Shown here one piece after another: positions 23,809 through 32,261 of a DNA stretch of 64,000 nt. Source of the DNA: Deltaproteobacteria bacterium RBG_13_43_22. Lineage in GTDB: Bacteria; Desulfobacterota; RBG-13-43-22. A model generated the notes under the pieces. It was not told the origin of the DNA and did no database searches. It worked only from the letters and a program-made list of their open reading frames with translations. The stretch spans positions 1 through 64,000 of the forward strand of contig MGQB01000002.1 of assembly GCA_001797675.1 (NCBI GenBank). The letters are read 5' to 3'. The position numbers and the translations under genes were made by a program. Each line of letters starts with the position of its first letter. Position 1 is the first letter of the stretch.

Positions 23809-24735
23809 TCAAATCCATAGAAATAGAACTCCAACAATAAAAAAGACAGCGCTCGCAACCCAGTCACGGGTCTGGAGCTTCTTGACCCCGTAAAACTTTA
23901 TGTTGTTCGAAAAGCCTCTGCCGAGCATGGCCTTGAAAATCTCTTCACAGCGCTGCTGGCTCTTTTTGAACATCAAAGCAAGTCTTCCTGCGATCCATCG
24001 CCTTCCCTCGGCATTGCTCACTTTCCCGGCCAATCTGCTTTTCATGGCCAGGTGCATATCTTCAATCGTTTTTGCGAAGATGAACACATACTTATAGGAA
24101 AGGGTCACTATCATAAGAAAGCTGTCCGGGACCTTCAAAACCTTGAGGGCTTTTATTATCTCGGTGAAGGGTGTTGTGTACAAAACAAAGAATGAAAGGG
24201 CCAGAGAGTTCATAACCCTCGATGTGAGCATCAGAACGCCATACACCCCTTCCCGGGTTAGGCCGATCTCCTCCGGTATCTGATATATCCAGAACCGATA
24301 GGGTTTTGAAAGGTGCAGCAGTGGGAGAATGATTTCACCCTTGGTGATGACGTTGAGAGCAGAAGGAAGAGCGATGAGAAAACCAAAGATGAAGGCGAAG
24401 AAGAGAACGCGCTTATAAAGATTGAAAATTTCCAGGCGTGATAGAAACGTCAAAACGAAAACAAAGGCCCCGATCAAAACCTCTGATGGGATATTTTTTT
24501 TTAGGCTTACAATAATTATATAAAAGAGGAGGAAGAGGATTTTTACCCTGGCGTCGATCTTCTGAAAAAAATTATCACTCGATGCCGTTTCCCACTGGAT
24601 ATACCCGGTCTTAATGACATCCGCCAGATGATGAATGCCCTTCTCGATGAAAGATATCTTTAGGCCCCCCTTGCCTGGAATAAAGGAGTCAGAGGAGGGT
24701 CTTTCCAGGAGGAATAAAGGGACCTTATTTTTCAT
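23809..24735 (-). CDS. nikQ: Nickel ECF transporter transmembrane T-component
   Basis: The 308-residue CbiQ/NikQ-type protein has five or six membrane helices and the coupling motifs of T-components, seen as SRLAGK near 233 and MLGRGF near 270, that contact the ATPase. It overlaps nikN by 11 bases and is followed by nikO. An N-terminal region of about 60 residues is soluble. Order M-N-Q-O on one strand is standard for the family. Confidence 0.88.
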   Translation of the reverse strand: MKNKVPLFLLERPSSDSFIPGKGGLKISFIEKGIHHLADVIKTGYIQWETASSDNFFQKIDARVKILFLLFYIIIVSLKKNIPSEVLIGAFVFVLTFLSRLEIFNLYKRVLFFAFIFGFLIALPSALNVITKGEIILPLLHLSKPYRFWIYQIPEEIGLTREGVYGVLMLTSRVMNSLALSFFVLYTTPFTEIIKALKVLKVPDSFLMIVTLSYKYVFIFAKTIEDMHLAMKSRLAGKVSNAEGRRWIAGRLALMFKKSQQRCEEIFKAMLGRGFSNNIKFYGVKKLQTRDWVASAVFFIVGVLFLWI

Positions 24736-25060
24736 TCCTTACCAGGACCTTTGAAATTACGAATATAACAAGACCGACCGCCAGGATCCCGATAAGTCCT
24801 GAAACAATGTACGATAGTACCTGAACTGTCAGGGAAGCCCCTTCTCCGCCGAGGTTATAGTCGGGGACCGGTGCTTTCCAGAGATCGGCCCATCTCTTTA
24901 ATCCTTCCGGCACATAACCGAGAAGTTTCTCAAGTTCTTCCGGTCCCCACTCACCCCAGGCCGCTCCGGCTTTGAATTTTTCGGGGAGGATGACCCCTAA
25001 GGGGGTAAGTAGTGCCAAAATAAAAAGGCCTATCCAGAGTTTCTTCTGAGATTTGGTCAT
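24725..25060 (-). CDS. nikN: NikN/CbiN-like small membrane component
   Basis: The 111-residue protein has a membrane helix at each end (residues 8-26 and 80-105) and a periplasmic middle with a PEKF...YVPEGL pattern like the PDGLE domain of NikN proteins. It sits between nikM and nikQ, with one base before the former and an 11-base overlap with the latter. NikN is thought to assist the substrate-binding component. Assignment rests on topology and position. Confidence 0.8.
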   Translation of the reverse strand: MTKSQKKLWIGLFILALLTPLGVILPEKFKAGAAWGEWGPEELEKLLGYVPEGLKRWADLWKAPVPDYNLGGEGASLTVQVLSYIVSGLIGILAVGLVIFVISKVLVRNEK

Positions 25061-25061
25061 G

Positions 25062-25748
25062 CTATGCCTCCTTTACCGTCAATGAATAAACCAATCCGGG
25101 CTCATTCTTGGCAAAATAACGGAATAACAATACGGTGACTATCCCCTCGACGATGCCAAATAACAGTAAATGCTCCAAGGCCATGGCTGGAAGGGCCACA
25201 GACAGCGGGTAAGGAGCATAGAGCGGTCTGCCGTCAGGCGTGGCGGCCAGGATCGGCTGAATCCCGAATTCAATTCCGGTTACAGCCGCGGCGACAGAAA
25301 GACTGACATAACCGGAGAGAAAGGCTGCGATGGATAACCTCGCCCCGCCATCGGCATTTCCTTTAATAAGTCTGAACACCCAATACGAGACGAAGGGCAT
25401 CACCACCGCCATGTTAAAGCAGTTTGCGCCTATGGCGGTTATTCCACCGTCGCCAAAGACTATCGCTTGAATGATCAGGCTGACCGATACTGCTATAACA
25501 GCCGTCCACGGCCCAAGCAGAATCGCGATAATCCCGGCACCGACCGCATGGCCGGTGGTCCCTCCCGGGATAGGTACATTAAACATCATGATGAGAAAGG
25601 AAAAAGCCGCTGACATAGCCAGATATGGGATGTGCTTGATGGAAAGCTCTTTATTTATCTTTTTAAGGGCAACAGACCAGAACACCAAAGATACCCCGTA
25701 GAGGGGCACATACGTTTGAGGACTCAGGTAACCGTCAGGTATATGCAT
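25062..25748 (-). CDS. nikM: Nickel ECF transporter substrate-binding component
   Basis: NikM/CbiM binds the metal with its extreme N-terminus, here MHIPDGYLSP, whose His2 and free amino end are the known ligands in the family. The 228-residue protein has seven likely membrane helices, a PGGTTGHAVGAG segment near 72 and AIGANCFNMAVV near 117. Homologues take either cobalt or nickel; the adjacent nikR and operator sites favour nickel. It starts one base before the outer-membrane protein gene ends, so they are one operon. Confidence 0.93.
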   Translation of the reverse strand: MHIPDGYLSPQTYVPLYGVSLVFWSVALKKINKELSIKHIPYLAMSAAFSFLIMMFNVPIPGGTTGHAVGAGIIAILLGPWTAVIAVSVSLIIQAIVFGDGGITAIGANCFNMAVVMPFVSYWVFRLIKGNADGGARLSIAAFLSGYVSLSVAAAVTGIEFGIQPILAATPDGRPLYAPYPLSVALPAMALEHLLLFGIVEGIVTVLLFRYFAKNEPGLVYSLTVKEA

Positions 25749-26516
25749 TTAAAACCTCCATGTGATGCCCATAAGGATAGTATAATCCTCCTCGGGCTTT
25801 GTCAATCCGCCTTTAACTCCGAAATCGATATCGAAATTCTCTAATGGGGAATAGATGACTCCTCCAAGGATAAACGTGTTTGGAGTATCGAGGTCCCTAT
25901 CCGTGTTTCTCTCTACGCCGATATTACCGACTAACTTGAGGTCCTTTATTATTTCAACCGTTGAGGCAAAAGAGGCGTGCCACAGGTCCTTATTCTCATC
26001 GAGCTTGTTTTCATTCCTGATATAGCCGAGGTTGAGATGAAACGCCCATGGCTTTATCTCCTTGGTCCCGATGAAAAAAAGGTGATAGGTCGTTCTCCCT
26101 GATCCCAACCCCTTCTCTTCGTCGCCGGTTGGAAAAGTAATGCCAGGCTTGAGAGCAAAACTGAGTCCGTTTTTTTCGTAAAACCGCCACTTCATTTCAA
26201 GAGACATATCAGCAATACCCTCTTGCCTTATCACTGAGCCGGAATCCTCAACCCGGATGTGCTCATAAGGAAGACTGATCATGATGTCTATAGGGTCCGA
26301 TAGGCCATAGGTGAGCGTAGTTGAAATCTGGGTGGTTTTGGTGGTGACTACGTCATCCTCATCCTGTCCATAGCCTCCATTTACTTCCAACTGGAACTTC
26401 CCTTTTCCCTGGGTACCGGTATCGTCAGTGATAAGCGGATGGGAAGCGAAAGAAAAAGTGCAGAGGGCTAAGACCACAATTACGGACAATACGCATGATT
26501 TGATTAGTTTGTTCAT
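25749..26516 (-). CDS. Putative outer-membrane beta-barrel protein of the nickel operon
   Basis: The 255-residue product begins with a signal peptide (about residues 1-25, ending FSFAS) and continues as alternating strands rich in Tyr, Gly and Asp, ending with the aromatic C-terminal Phe (TWRF) typical of barrel assembly signals. It resembles MetA-pathway phenol-degradation type or transporter barrels. It is first in the nik operon, directly abutting nikM, and its promoter carries a NikR-like operator. A role in nickel passage across the outer membrane is an inference from this position. Confidence 0.7.
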   Translation of the reverse strand: MNKLIKSCVLSVIVVLALCTFSFASHPLITDDTGTQGKGKFQLEVNGGYGQDEDDVVTTKTTQISTTLTYGLSDPIDIMISLPYEHIRVEDSGSVIRQEGIADMSLEMKWRFYEKNGLSFALKPGITFPTGDEEKGLGSGRTTYHLFFIGTKEIKPWAFHLNLGYIRNENKLDENKDLWHASFASTVEIIKDLKLVGNIGVERNTDRDLDTPNTFILGGVIYSPLENFDIDFGVKGGLTKPEEDYTILMGITWRF

Positions 26517-26552
26517 ACAGTCTCCTTTCCCATCCTATTATCGTTTAATTTA

Positions 26553-26590
26553 ATGCTACTAATATTAATTTCGTGCTACCAGGGCGGCAA
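26553..26590 (-). promoter_or_regulatory. Promoter and NikR-like operator of the nik operon
   Basis: On the minus strand TTGCCG (26590-26585) and TAATAT (26567-26562) are 17 bases apart. Over them lies GTAGCAC-N13-GTAGCAT (26579-26553), with the same left half-site and the same 13-base spacer as the site at nikR. The right half-site is imperfect. Confidence 0.5.
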
Positions 26591-26596
26591 AAAAAT

Positions 26597-27013
26597 TTAC
26601 TTTAAATGTTTTCCGGTTGTTGTCACAGTGAGCTTTCCGTGTTTCACTCCTTTCGTCCCGATTAACCGGTCAGCGATTATCTTGATATCCTTGGCTTTCC
26701 CTTTAACAACTATGACTTCAAGACAATTTTGCTCATCAAGATGTATATGCATCGCCGAAATTATCGAGTGGTGGTAATGATGCTGCAAGTCGGTAAGGTT
26801 ATCGTTAAGTTCTCTGGTGTCGTGGGAATAAACAAGGGTAATGGTTCCGACGGTTTCGGTGCTTAAAGAATCCCATTCCTCTGTTACAAGGCTGTCCCTA
26901 ATGAGGTCCCTGATCGCCTCGCTTCGGTTGGCATAACCTTTCTTTTTTATGAGGTGATCAAACCCCTCAATCAAGGTTTTCTCAAGTGATATGCCAAATC
27001 TGAATACTCCCAT
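26597..27013 (-). CDS. nikR: Nickel-responsive regulator
   Basis: NikR is a ribbon-helix-helix repressor that binds DNA when nickel is bound. The 138-residue length is standard. The N-terminal strand-helix-helix (residues 1-45) contains [12 protein letters not shown]. The ACT-like C-terminal domain has the Ni site: upstream histidines in HHYHH, then H-I-H-L-D-E-Q-N-C, the H-x-H-x5-C pattern known from NikR proteins. It sits just upstream of the nik operon on the same strand and is preceded by its own operator and promoter. Confidence 0.95.
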   Translation of the reverse strand: MGVFRFGISLEKTLIEGFDHLIKKKGYANRSEAIRDLIRDSLVTEEWDSLSTETVGTITLVYSHDTRELNDNLTDLQHHYHHSIISAMHIHLDEQNCLEVIVVKGKAKDIKIIADRLIGTKGVKHGKLTVTTTGKHLK

Positions 27014-27043
27014 AGTAGCACCTTTTCCAATAAAGTGTTACTA
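27013..27043 (-). promoter_or_regulatory. NikR-like operator at nikR
   Basis: TAGTAGCAC and GTGTTACTA form an inverted repeat with a 13-base spacer and one mismatch. It lies between the -10 and the nikR start codon, so autorepression is likely. Confidence 0.6.
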
Positions 27044-27069
27044 TATTTTCAATTTCTCCCTTTTGTCAA
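27040..27069 (-). promoter_or_regulatory. Promoter of nikR
   Basis: On the minus strand TTGACA (27069-27064) and TATAGT (27045-27040) are 18 bases apart. Transcription would start near 27033, only about 20 bases before the start codon, so the operator covers the start region. Confidence 0.65.
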
Positions 27070-27165
27070 GGGATTTTTAATTTTTCAGGAAATTTAGGTT
27101 ATTGATAAAGGGGTAAGGGTTTGTTATCATAAAATTAATTATAATCATTTTTTGATCCAAGCTGA

Positions 27166-27321
27166 TCTTTGGACCGCAGGCAGGTGGCTGTTTCCGACAC
27201 GCCGGGAAAGGTGTTGGCGGATGAACCCCTTCTAAGGGCCCATGGTTTGGAGATTCCGGATATTCTGCGTTTGATGCCCCCGCAAGACCGCAACCTATAT
27301 ATCACCAAACTAAAAGAATGA
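27166..27321 (+). pseudogene. C-terminal remnant of a CbiO/NikO-type ATPase
   Basis: The plus strand reads as an open frame from 27166 to the TGA at 27319-27321: about 50 residues with GKVLADEPLLRAHGLEIPD. This matches the end of cobalt/nickel ABC ATPases after the H-loop, where a G-x-x-x-x-VL-x-D-x-x-LL-x-x-x-x-L-x-x-P pattern is usual. The Walker and signature motifs are missing and an in-frame stop lies at 27163. It is a broken fragment beside the intact nik genes. Confidence 0.55.
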
Positions 27322-27360
27322 TGGACTATTTACGAGGTTATCAAAAATGATGGGTTTCCT

Positions 27361-28056
27361 TTACTTTTCCTGGGTGTAGAGTACAGCCAGTATCCTGGCA
27401 CTTTGATCTCCAAGGGCGCGGACCCGGTGAGGCAAGGTGGAATCATAATAAATCGAATCTTCCGGCGAGAGGATTTCTCTCTTCTCTCCCAAAATGACCT
27501 CGATCTCTCCTGCTAAAACGAAGATAAACTCCTCTCCATCATGGGTTGAAGGGGATTCATCCTTTGAGGTCGGTTCCAAGGTAACCAGAAAAGGCTCCAT
27601 GTTTCGTTCTTTCTTTTCCGGGGCCAGGGATTCATAAGTATATCCATAACGAAGAGTTTTTTGAGAACCGTAACGGGAGACCGTTTTACGATTTTTTTTA
27701 TAGACAATGGTATAGGGTTTGGATTCACCCTGGACTAATAAATAGCCCATTTTCATTTCCAGTGCCCTGGCCAATTTAACCATATCCCCTAAGGGGGGTA
27801 GAATCTGGCCGGTTTCAATTTGGGTGATGGTCAATTCTGAAAAGCCGGTCCGCTGGGCGACATCCTGCAAGGAAAGGGCTTTTGTTTCCCGAACGGCCTT
27901 GATTCTGGCCCCCACGGACAGTGACATGAAGGACTCTTCCTCATGACCGGAAGACCTGGAGATACCCTCCAAAAAATCCGCTTCGGCCGTATGGGCATAA
28001 TCTTTAATGGTCTCCTGTCCGTCGCTATAAATGTTTCCTTTTTTTGAAGACGCCAT
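27361..28056 (-). CDS. XRE-family regulator with cupin domain
   Basis: The 231-residue protein has a helix-turn-helix at about residues 50-105 (LSLQDVAQRTGFSELTITQIE) and a cupin barrel at about 155-228 (HDGEEFIFVLAGEIEV, then YYDSTLPHRV). Such proteins repress genes in response to a small ligand held in the cupin. The 45-residue N-terminal extension is not typical. A perfect palindrome overlaps its promoter, so it likely controls itself. No obvious target operon is adjacent. Confidence 0.85.
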   Translation of the reverse strand: MASSKKGNIYSDGQETIKDYAHTAEADFLEGISRSSGHEEESFMSLSVGARIKAVRETKALSLQDVAQRTGFSELTITQIETGQILPPLGDMVKLARALEMKMGYLLVQGESKPYTIVYKKNRKTVSRYGSQKTLRYGYTYESLAPEKKERNMEPFLVTLEPTSKDESPSTHDGEEFIFVLAGEIEVILGEKREILSPEDSIYYDSTLPHRVRALGDQSARILAVLYTQEK

Positions 28057-28082
28057 AAATCCCCCCGATTAACCTGTACGAG

Positions 28083-28118
28083 ATAGTTAACTATACCAAA
28101 GGAATAAAAATGATACAA
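28083..28118 (-). promoter_or_regulatory. Promoter with palindromic operator of the XRE-cupin gene
   Basis: TTGTAT (28118-28113) and TATAGT (28095-28090) on the minus strand are 17 bases apart. The perfect 12-base palindrome ATAGTTAACTAT (28083-28094) covers the -10. Confidence 0.5.
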
Positions 28119-28250
28119 GGATTTTGGTAAGGGATGGTTTACTTATTCAATAATTTAGAACGAAAAAAAGTGAGTGTTGTTCGGTATAAAAAAATAATTG
28201 TTTTTTTTAAAACAGCTATGATAAAATAATATATTTAATATGGCTTTGGA

Positions 28251-29009
28251 TTGCGGCAACGATTTTTAGCAACTCGGTTTTTGGACATAGCACTTCATTT
28301 AAAGGAGGGTATTTTTATTCCTCAGGATGAAGAAGTTCCCCATTATATAGGTCATCGAAAGCGATTAAAAAACCGCTTTCTGCAGACGGGGTTAGATGCA
28401 TTTCGAGATTATGAAGTAGTTGAATTTATTTTGACTTATGCCCAAGCCCGGAAGGATACCAAACCCCGGGCCAAGGATTTATTAAAGACGTTTGGTTCAT
28501 TGCGAGGGATCGTAGAGGCCCCTTTGGAAAAATTAAAAGAAGTCAAAGGAATCGGGGAACATAGCGCCGTACTCTTTAAACTAGTTAAAGCCGCCTCGGA
28601 ACGATATTTGCGTGATCGGCTCATTAATGCTCAAAATGTTATTGCCTCCCCCGGGGAGTTGATAACCTATTGCCAGTCCAAGATGGGCTGGCTGAAGGAT
28701 GAACAATTTCGATTGATCTACCTGAATACCCGAAATCAGGTTATTGAAGAAGAAGTCTTGCAGGAGGGCACGGTCGATCAAGCGGTTGTTTATCCCCGGA
28801 AGGTCATGGAGAGGGCCATACGGTTAAAGGCAACAGCCCTTATTCTGGTTCACAACCATCCCAGCGGTTCTCCCTACCCCTCTCCGGAGGACCGGGAATT
28901 GACCAGAACTTTGGCTCTAGCAGCCAAAAATTTGCAGATTAAGGTCCACGACCATTTAATTATTGGACAGGAAGGCCATTTCAGTTTTTTGGAGAACAAT
29001 CTGTTATAA
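28251..29009 (+). CDS. radC: RadC-type JAB-domain protein
   Basis: RadC proteins have two helix-hairpin-helix segments and a JAMM metalloprotease-like domain; the role is unsettled despite the DNA-repair name. The 252-residue frame shows KGIGEHSAVLFKL near residue 97 and the metal motif LVHNHPSGSPYPSPED near 200. There is no ATG near the N-terminus. TTG 28251 and TTG 28281 have no ribosome site, while AAAGGAGG at 28301-28308 points to an ATT codon at 28317, 8 bases away, which would give 230 residues. The true start is unresolved. Confidence 0.9.
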   Translation: MRQRFLATRFLDIALHLKEGIFIPQDEEVPHYIGHRKRLKNRFLQTGLDAFRDYEVVEFILTYAQARKDTKPRAKDLLKTFGSLRGIVEAPLEKLKEVKGIGEHSAVLFKLVKAASERYLRDRLINAQNVIASPGELITYCQSKMGWLKDEQFRLIYLNTRNQVIEEEVLQEGTVDQAVVYPRKVMERAIRLKATALILVHNHPSGSPYPSPEDRELTRTLALAAKNLQIKVHDHLIIGQEGHFSFLENNLL

Positions 29010-29014
29010 TAATT

Positions 29015-29200
29015 ATGGGAGACGACGGAAAAAAAATGAATCAGAGTGATATCTTGCGTAAAGAATTGGAAGAGATATTAAAACACAAATGGATAGAATC
29101 GGAAAAGGCCGGATATGACCTGGGCGACAAAGCGGTTTGGGATTGGGTACAAAAATATGCTCATGAATTCAGGGAATACTGGCAAAAGAAAAACTCTTAA
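29015..29200 (+). CDS. Small conserved hypothetical protein
   Basis: The 61-residue product is charged and largely helical (ILRKELEEILKHKWIESEKAG, then DLGDKAVWDWV). I do not recognise a named family. It starts 5 bases after radC and probably shares its transcript. An ATG at 29036 is an alternative start. Confidence 0.55.
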   Translation: MGDDGKKMNQSDILRKELEEILKHKWIESEKAGYDLGDKAVWDWVQKYAHEFREYWQKKNS

Positions 29201-29646
29201 TTCATCCTCTCCCTTTTTTCCTTTCAAACGATTCCCCGGGGTTGTTTTTTTTATCATTGCAAAACAAAAAAACTTGTGATTATTATAGATTCTTACACAC
29301 TTTGATCTTAGAATTTTTCTCTCACATTCTTTACGTAGGTCTTAGGGGTTTTTTTGGGGAGAGTTGTCCAATTATACGCCATGAGCTTCTTTGCCGGGTT
29401 AAAATTGAACCTTGGTTCGATCCCACCAAGAGCGGATTAGGCCGGGATTCTTCGCATTGGGGGCCATGCTCAGTCCCACTCCTTCGAAGCGGGTCCCGGT
29501 TTTGGCGATGAATTGCCTTTTGGGCCACTCCCAAAACAAGACTCCCTGAGACCCATTTCCCGGGTTTGAGAGTAAAATTTCAACTTTGTTGGATTTATAA
29601 AGATGCCCTTTAAAGGCACGAACGTTCGTTTCCGGAAATTGTTGGT
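29201..29646. other. 446-base gap with no recognised gene
   Basis: I see no convincing ORF or RNA gene. A short hairpin CTTGG-N10-CCAAG lies near 29411-29430 within a tRNA-like TTCGATCCC, but no tRNA body surrounds it. The left part (29220-29340) is AT-rich and may hold promoter elements. Confidence 0.4.
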
Positions 29647-30240
29647 ATGGCCCATCCTGGTCAAAAAGATCCTTTCCGGGTCAGAGCCAAGATTGAGGGA
29701 TATCCCGCCCGGTCGGTTTACAAGTTAAAAGAGATCCAAGATAAATTTAAACTGATTCGACCCGGGCAGCGCATTATCGATTTAGGTTGTCATCCCGGTT
29801 CCTGGCTCAGGTTTTGTTCTCAGACCGTGGGGCCTGAAGGTCAGGTTTTGGGGATAGATTTGAAAAATCCGACAATTCCCTTGTCCCCGAACACCTTTTT
29901 TTTACAAGCCGACCTAATATCGGTCCCGGATGAAACCGTCAAAGAATGGGCCGGGCAGGTGGACCTGGTTTTGAGCGACCTCTCCCCCAAAACAAGCGGC
30001 ATAAAATGGCTGGATCACCAACGCTCTCTGGATTTAAATCTCCGAGCCCTTGAACTCGTTTTTCTTATTCTAAAAAAAGAAGGGGCGGTGGTTTTGAAAA
30101 TTTTCGAAGGGGAAGGGGCTAAGAATTTTTTAAAAAAAATGAATGGTCGTTTTAAACAGGTGCAGGTTCATAAACCCAGAAGTTCGCGCCGGGAAAGCTC
30201 TGAGTTCTATCTGATCGGGCAAGGGTTTAAAGGAAAATAA
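29647..30240 (+). CDS. rlmE: 23S rRNA 2'-O-methyltransferase RlmE (FtsJ)
   Basis: RlmE methylates the 2'-OH of U2552 in 23S rRNA using S-adenosylmethionine. The 197-residue protein has the SAM motif IIDLGCHPGSWLRF near 40 and the K-D-K-E catalytic tetrad: SVYKLKE, LVLSDLSP, AVVLKIFEG and SSEFYL. ATG 29647 has no strong ribosome site. A histidine replaces the usual alanine in the D-L-G-x-x-P-G motif, which is tolerated in the family as far as I recall. Confidence 0.92.
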   Translation: MAHPGQKDPFRVRAKIEGYPARSVYKLKEIQDKFKLIRPGQRIIDLGCHPGSWLRFCSQTVGPEGQVLGIDLKNPTIPLSPNTFFLQADLISVPDETVKEWAGQVDLVLSDLSPKTSGIKWLDHQRSLDLNLRALELVFLILKKEGAVVLKIFEGEGAKNFLKKMNGRFKQVQVHKPRSSRRESSEFYLIGQGFKGK

Positions 30241-30371
30241 GGCAATATGCACGAGGCAATAGGCAATAAAAGATCGTGAAAATTTAATCTCCTGTTGCCC
30301 ATTGCCTTTCGCCTGTAAATGAATCCTTTGATTGGTTTTCATTTTGCCGGGACCGAGAGGCATGAGGGTTT
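30241..30371. repeat. Stuttering inverted repeat followed by a GGCATGAGG module
   Basis: GGCAATATGCACGAGGCAAT-type units (30241-30272) face TGTTGCCCATTGCCTTTCGCC (30292-30312). Downstream, TTTTCATTTTGCCGGGACC and GGCATGAGGGTTTTTA (30335-30373) resemble the modules at 46824, 55964 and 56620. Confidence 0.6.
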
Positions 30372-30408
30372 TTACGAGAGTATCCAATAAGGATATAAGG
30401 AGGAAGGC

Positions 30409-31155
30409 ATGTCCGGGCATTCCAAGTGGAGTACTATAAAACGAAAAAAAGGCGCAGCCGATGCCAAACGGGGAAAGGTTTTCTCAAAAGTCATCAAAGA
30501 GATTACCGTGGCCGCTCGAACAGGGGGAGGAGATCCGGAGGGAAATCCAAGGTTGCGGGCAGCGATTGCCCTGGCCAAAAGCGAAAATATGCCCAAGGAT
30601 AATATTGACCGAGCTATTAAAAAAGGGACCGGGGGGCTGGATGGGGCGGCTTATGAAGAGGTTATTTATGAAGGGTACGGTCCGGGCGGGGTGGCTATAT
30701 TGACCCAGGTGTTAACGGACAATAAAAATCGAACCGTTGCCGATATCCGTCACATCTTTACTAAAAACGGAGGAGGCATGGGGGAAACCGGGTGTGTTGC
30801 CTGGATGTTTGAGAAAAAAGGATATATTGTTTTTGAAAAGAACCAAATCGAGGAAGAGGCCTTGATGGAATGGGGTTTGGAGGCCGGAGTGGATGATATT
30901 CGGGAACAAGAAAGCGAATGGGAGGTGATTACCCCCCTAGAGAACTTTGAAAAGATACGATCCGCCCTGGAGGGAAAAAAATGGACCCCCCAGGTGGCGG
31001 AAATGACCATGCTTCCTAAAAATACCGTTACCCTCGAAGGGAAAAACGCCGAACAAATGCTCCGCATGATGGAAGCCCTGGAAGAAAATGACGATGTCCA
31101 GAATGTCTATGCCAACTTCGACATTCCGGACAAGGTCATGGAAGCCCTGGGTTAA
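30409..31155 (+). CDS. yebC: YebC/PmpR family protein
   Basis: YebC proteins act as transcription regulators and, more recently, as translation factors for difficult motifs. The 248-residue product starts [14 protein letters not shown], the family hallmark, and shows [19 protein letters not shown] near 90. AAGGAGG precedes ATG 30409. It sits directly upstream of ruvCAB with 3 bases to ruvC, the common bacterial arrangement. Confidence 0.96.
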   Translation: MSGHSKWSTIKRKKGAADAKRGKVFSKVIKEITVAARTGGGDPEGNPRLRAAIALAKSENMPKDNIDRAIKKGTGGLDGAAYEEVIYEGYGPGGVAILTQVLTDNKNRTVADIRHIFTKNGGGMGETGCVAWMFEKKGYIVFEKNQIEEEALMEWGLEAGVDDIREQESEWEVITPLENFEKIRSALEGKKWTPQVAEMTMLPKNTVTLEGKNAEQMLRMMEALEENDDVQNVYANFDIPDKVMEALG

Positions 31156-31158
31156 AGA

Positions 31159-31662
31159 ATGGCATACCGGCAGCCCGGCCGCACCCTGGGTATCGATCCG
31201 GGGTCACAAATAACCGGATTTGGGGTTTTAGAGAAAGACGGGGCACGGATCAGTTATATACACAGCGGTTTTGTTCGCCTGACCCCTTCCCCTTCCCTTT
31301 CTTTGCGGCTCAAACATTTGCATCAAATTCTGCAAAAAGTCATTGAAGAATATCACCCTGCCGATCTGGCGGTTGAAAAAGTCTTTTTTGCCAAAAACGT
31401 TCAAAGTGCCCTGACCTTGGGCCATGTTCGCGGTGTGATCCTGTTAACCGCCGTGGAGTCGGGGCTGGAAGTCTTTGAATACAGCGCCTTGGAGATAAAA
31501 AAGGCTGTTACCGGATACGGGCACGCAGACAAAAAGCAAATCCAGGATATGGTTAAGATCCTGCTGGGGATCCCCTCCATTCAAAATCAAGATGTTTCCG
31601 ATGCCTTGGCTGCGGGGATTTGTCATTTAAACTGGTTTTATCCGGTAAAGGAGAAGGGATGA
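31159..31662 (+). CDS. ruvC: Holliday junction resolvase RuvC
   Basis: RuvC cuts Holliday junctions bound by RuvAB. The 167-residue nuclease has its acidic residues in LGIDPGS near 11, AVEKVFF near 70 and the C-terminal DVSDALAAGICH near 145. It lies 3 bases after yebC and overlaps ruvA by 4 bases (ATGA), so translation is coupled. Confidence 0.97.
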   Translation: MAYRQPGRTLGIDPGSQITGFGVLEKDGARISYIHSGFVRLTPSPSLSLRLKHLHQILQKVIEEYHPADLAVEKVFFAKNVQSALTLGHVRGVILLTAVESGLEVFEYSALEIKKAVTGYGHADKKQIQDMVKILLGIPSIQNQDVSDALAAGICHLNWFYPVKEKG

Positions 31663-32261
31663 TCGCTTTTTTGGAAGGCCGCTTATTATCCAAATCACCT
31701 GAAGGGATCATCGTCTTAGCCCAGGGGATCGGTTATCAGGTGGCGGTTCCTCTCTCTTCTTTTTATGACCTGCCTTCCGTAGAGCAAGCGGTTCAGCTTC
31801 ATATTTACACCCATGTGCGCCAGGATACCATTCAACTCTTTGGTTTTATGACCCCCCAAGAAAAGGAGATTTTCCTGCTTCTGATCGGGGTCTCCGGCAT
31901 CGGCCCCAAAGTGGCCTTGAACATCCTTTCCGGTATTTCCGTCCAGGAATTCGGCCAGGCCCTGCTGACGGAAGACAGCGCCCGGATTCAACGAATTCCA
32001 GGGGTGGGCAAGAAAACCGCTGAACGGATCGTTCTGGAATTAAAAGACAAGATCAAGAAAATGAGTTCCGGTCCCTTGCCGTCTTTGGTCCGGTCTGTTG
32101 AAGAAGGAATACCATTCGAGGATGCGGTTTCGGCTTTGGTAAACCTGGGGTATCCCAGGGCTGTTGCCGAGAAGACCTTGGGGCGAATAAAAAATGAAGC
32201 CGATGAACCGATTTCTCTTGAAGATCTCCTTCGAAAGGCTTTAAAGTCATTGTCGAGATGA
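31659..32261 (+). CDS. ruvA: Holliday junction DNA-binding protein RuvA
   Basis: RuvA binds the junction and loads RuvB. The 200-residue protein starts MIAFLEGRL, has helix-hairpin-helix segments ([14 protein letters not shown] and [14 protein letters not shown]) and a C-terminal domain of about 50 residues that contacts RuvB. ATG 31659 within the ruvC stop is preferred over the upstream frame at 31620. It overlaps ruvB by 4 bases. Confidence 0.97.
   Translation: MIAFLEGRLLSKSPEGIIVLAQGIGYQVAVPLSSFYDLPSVEQAVQLHIYTHVRQDTIQLFGFMTPQEKEIFLLLIGVSGIGPKVALNILSGISVQEFGQALLTEDSARIQRIPGVGKKTAERIVLELKDKIKKMSSGPLPSLVRSVEEGIPFEDAVSALVNLGYPRAVAEKTLGRIKNEADEPISLEDLLRKALKSLSR

Noticed and set aside
29408-29435. 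tRNA-like TTCGATCCC with CTTGG / CCAAG stem
   Set aside because: No acceptor, D or anticodon arms can be folded around it.
29331-29534. Minus-strand ORF of 67 codons in the gap before rlmE
   Set aside because: No ribosome site, no recognisable family, Arg/Pro/Ser-rich composition typical of chance frames.
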